Shown piece after piece: positions 63,816 through 64,000 of a stretch of DNA of 64,000 bases. The position numbers and the translations under genes were made by a program. The notes under the pieces were generated by a model. The model ran no database searches. It was not told the origin of the DNA and worked only from the letters and a program-made list of their open reading frames with translations. Source of the stretch: Laspinema sp. D2d (lineage in GTDB: Bacteria > Cyanobacteriota > Cyanobacteriia > Cyanobacteriales > Laspinemataceae). Position 1 is the stretch's first letter, and each line of letters starts with the position of its first letter. The stretch lies in NCBI RefSeq assembly GCF_025370755.1, contig NZ_JAMXFC010000011.1, positions 97,451 to 161,450 on the forward strand, in the 5' to 3' direction.

Positions 63816-64000
63816 AGAGGCAGTTTATTTGTTTGATGAACTGTTAGTTTCTGGAGTTTAGACTAAGCGAAATTTGACCCACCAGGAGGGGAGCCACTGT
63901 TAAAAGAGTGTAGGACAAAAATGAGAAGCTTAAGCGGTCTTTTTGGGGGATGATTTTGGTTTTGAATACCTCTTTTTGACCACTGGATAGCGAGTAGAGG
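63816..64000. other. window end, no gene recognised
   Basis: The last 185 bases carry no supported gene or RNA. They are probably the upstream region of the Rpn-type gene and possibly the edge of another gene outside the window. Confidence 0.5.

Noticed and set aside
1..64000. CRISPR array, tRNA or rRNA gene
   Set aside because: No regularly spaced direct repeats, no tRNA T-arm (GGTTCGAATCC-type) context and no rRNA conserved blocks were noticed on reading; a tRNA scan would settle it.

Overview
The window is chromosomal DNA from a cyanobacterium, probably a filamentous non-heterocystous (Oscillatoriales-type) one. Evidence for cyanobacteria: very many HIP1 octamers (GCGATCGC), petG and a cytochrome cM gene for photosynthetic electron transport, ndhB, a Psb32/TPM gene, a one-helix Hlip gene, a CYP110-like P450, and the cyanobacterial order ffh - rpsP - KH protein - phoH. 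The genus-level placement is inference from the large multi-domain kinases and WD40/STAND proteins. No rRNA, tRNA, CRISPR array, prophage or intact insertion sequence was recognised.

Layout. 1-6 kb: an rRNA/tRNA 2'-O-methyltransferase, a small hypothetical, a Tat-type MsrP reductase, an RTX protein, a P450 and a DUF1648 membrane protein. 6.4-9.7 kb: rsmD, petG (37 aa) divergent from cytM, and an ABC exporter. 9.7-14.2 kb: a minus-strand translation/secretion cluster (ffh, rpsP, khpA, phoH, DUF6816). 14.7-19.7 kb: a VIT/VWA protein and a Cache-HAMP histidine kinase. 19.7-23.1 kb: thiD, ftsZ and ftsQ. 24-31.7 kb: a P-loop ATPase followed by a 1727-residue STAND ATPase with a membrane helix and 14 WD40 repeats, the best candidate here for a poorly described signalling or conflict module. 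31.8-38.4 kb: DUF1823, Psb32, a WD40 protein, and a sodium:solute symporter with its DUF4212 partner. 38.5-47.5 kb: an SDR, an orphan small protein, a DHH phosphoesterase, a WD40 protein, a MerR regulator, Hlip, alanine dehydrogenase, a GNAT and a cysteine-rich membrane protein. 47.6-56.2 kb: a MASE1 histidine kinase and an 1805-residue Ser/Thr kinase-AAA-GAF-histidine kinase. 56.3-64 kb: Uma2, topA, ndhB, YggT and an Rpn-type protein.

Housekeeping genes (topA, ftsZ, ffh, rpsP, ndhB) alternate with signalling genes. Three histidine kinases share one transmitter core behind different sensors, and none has a response regulator beside it. Gene-poor stretches hold small palindromes, two MITE-like elements, a repeated AGAAACC-type inverted repeat, and many hairpin terminators, two of which have stems built from HIP1 sites.
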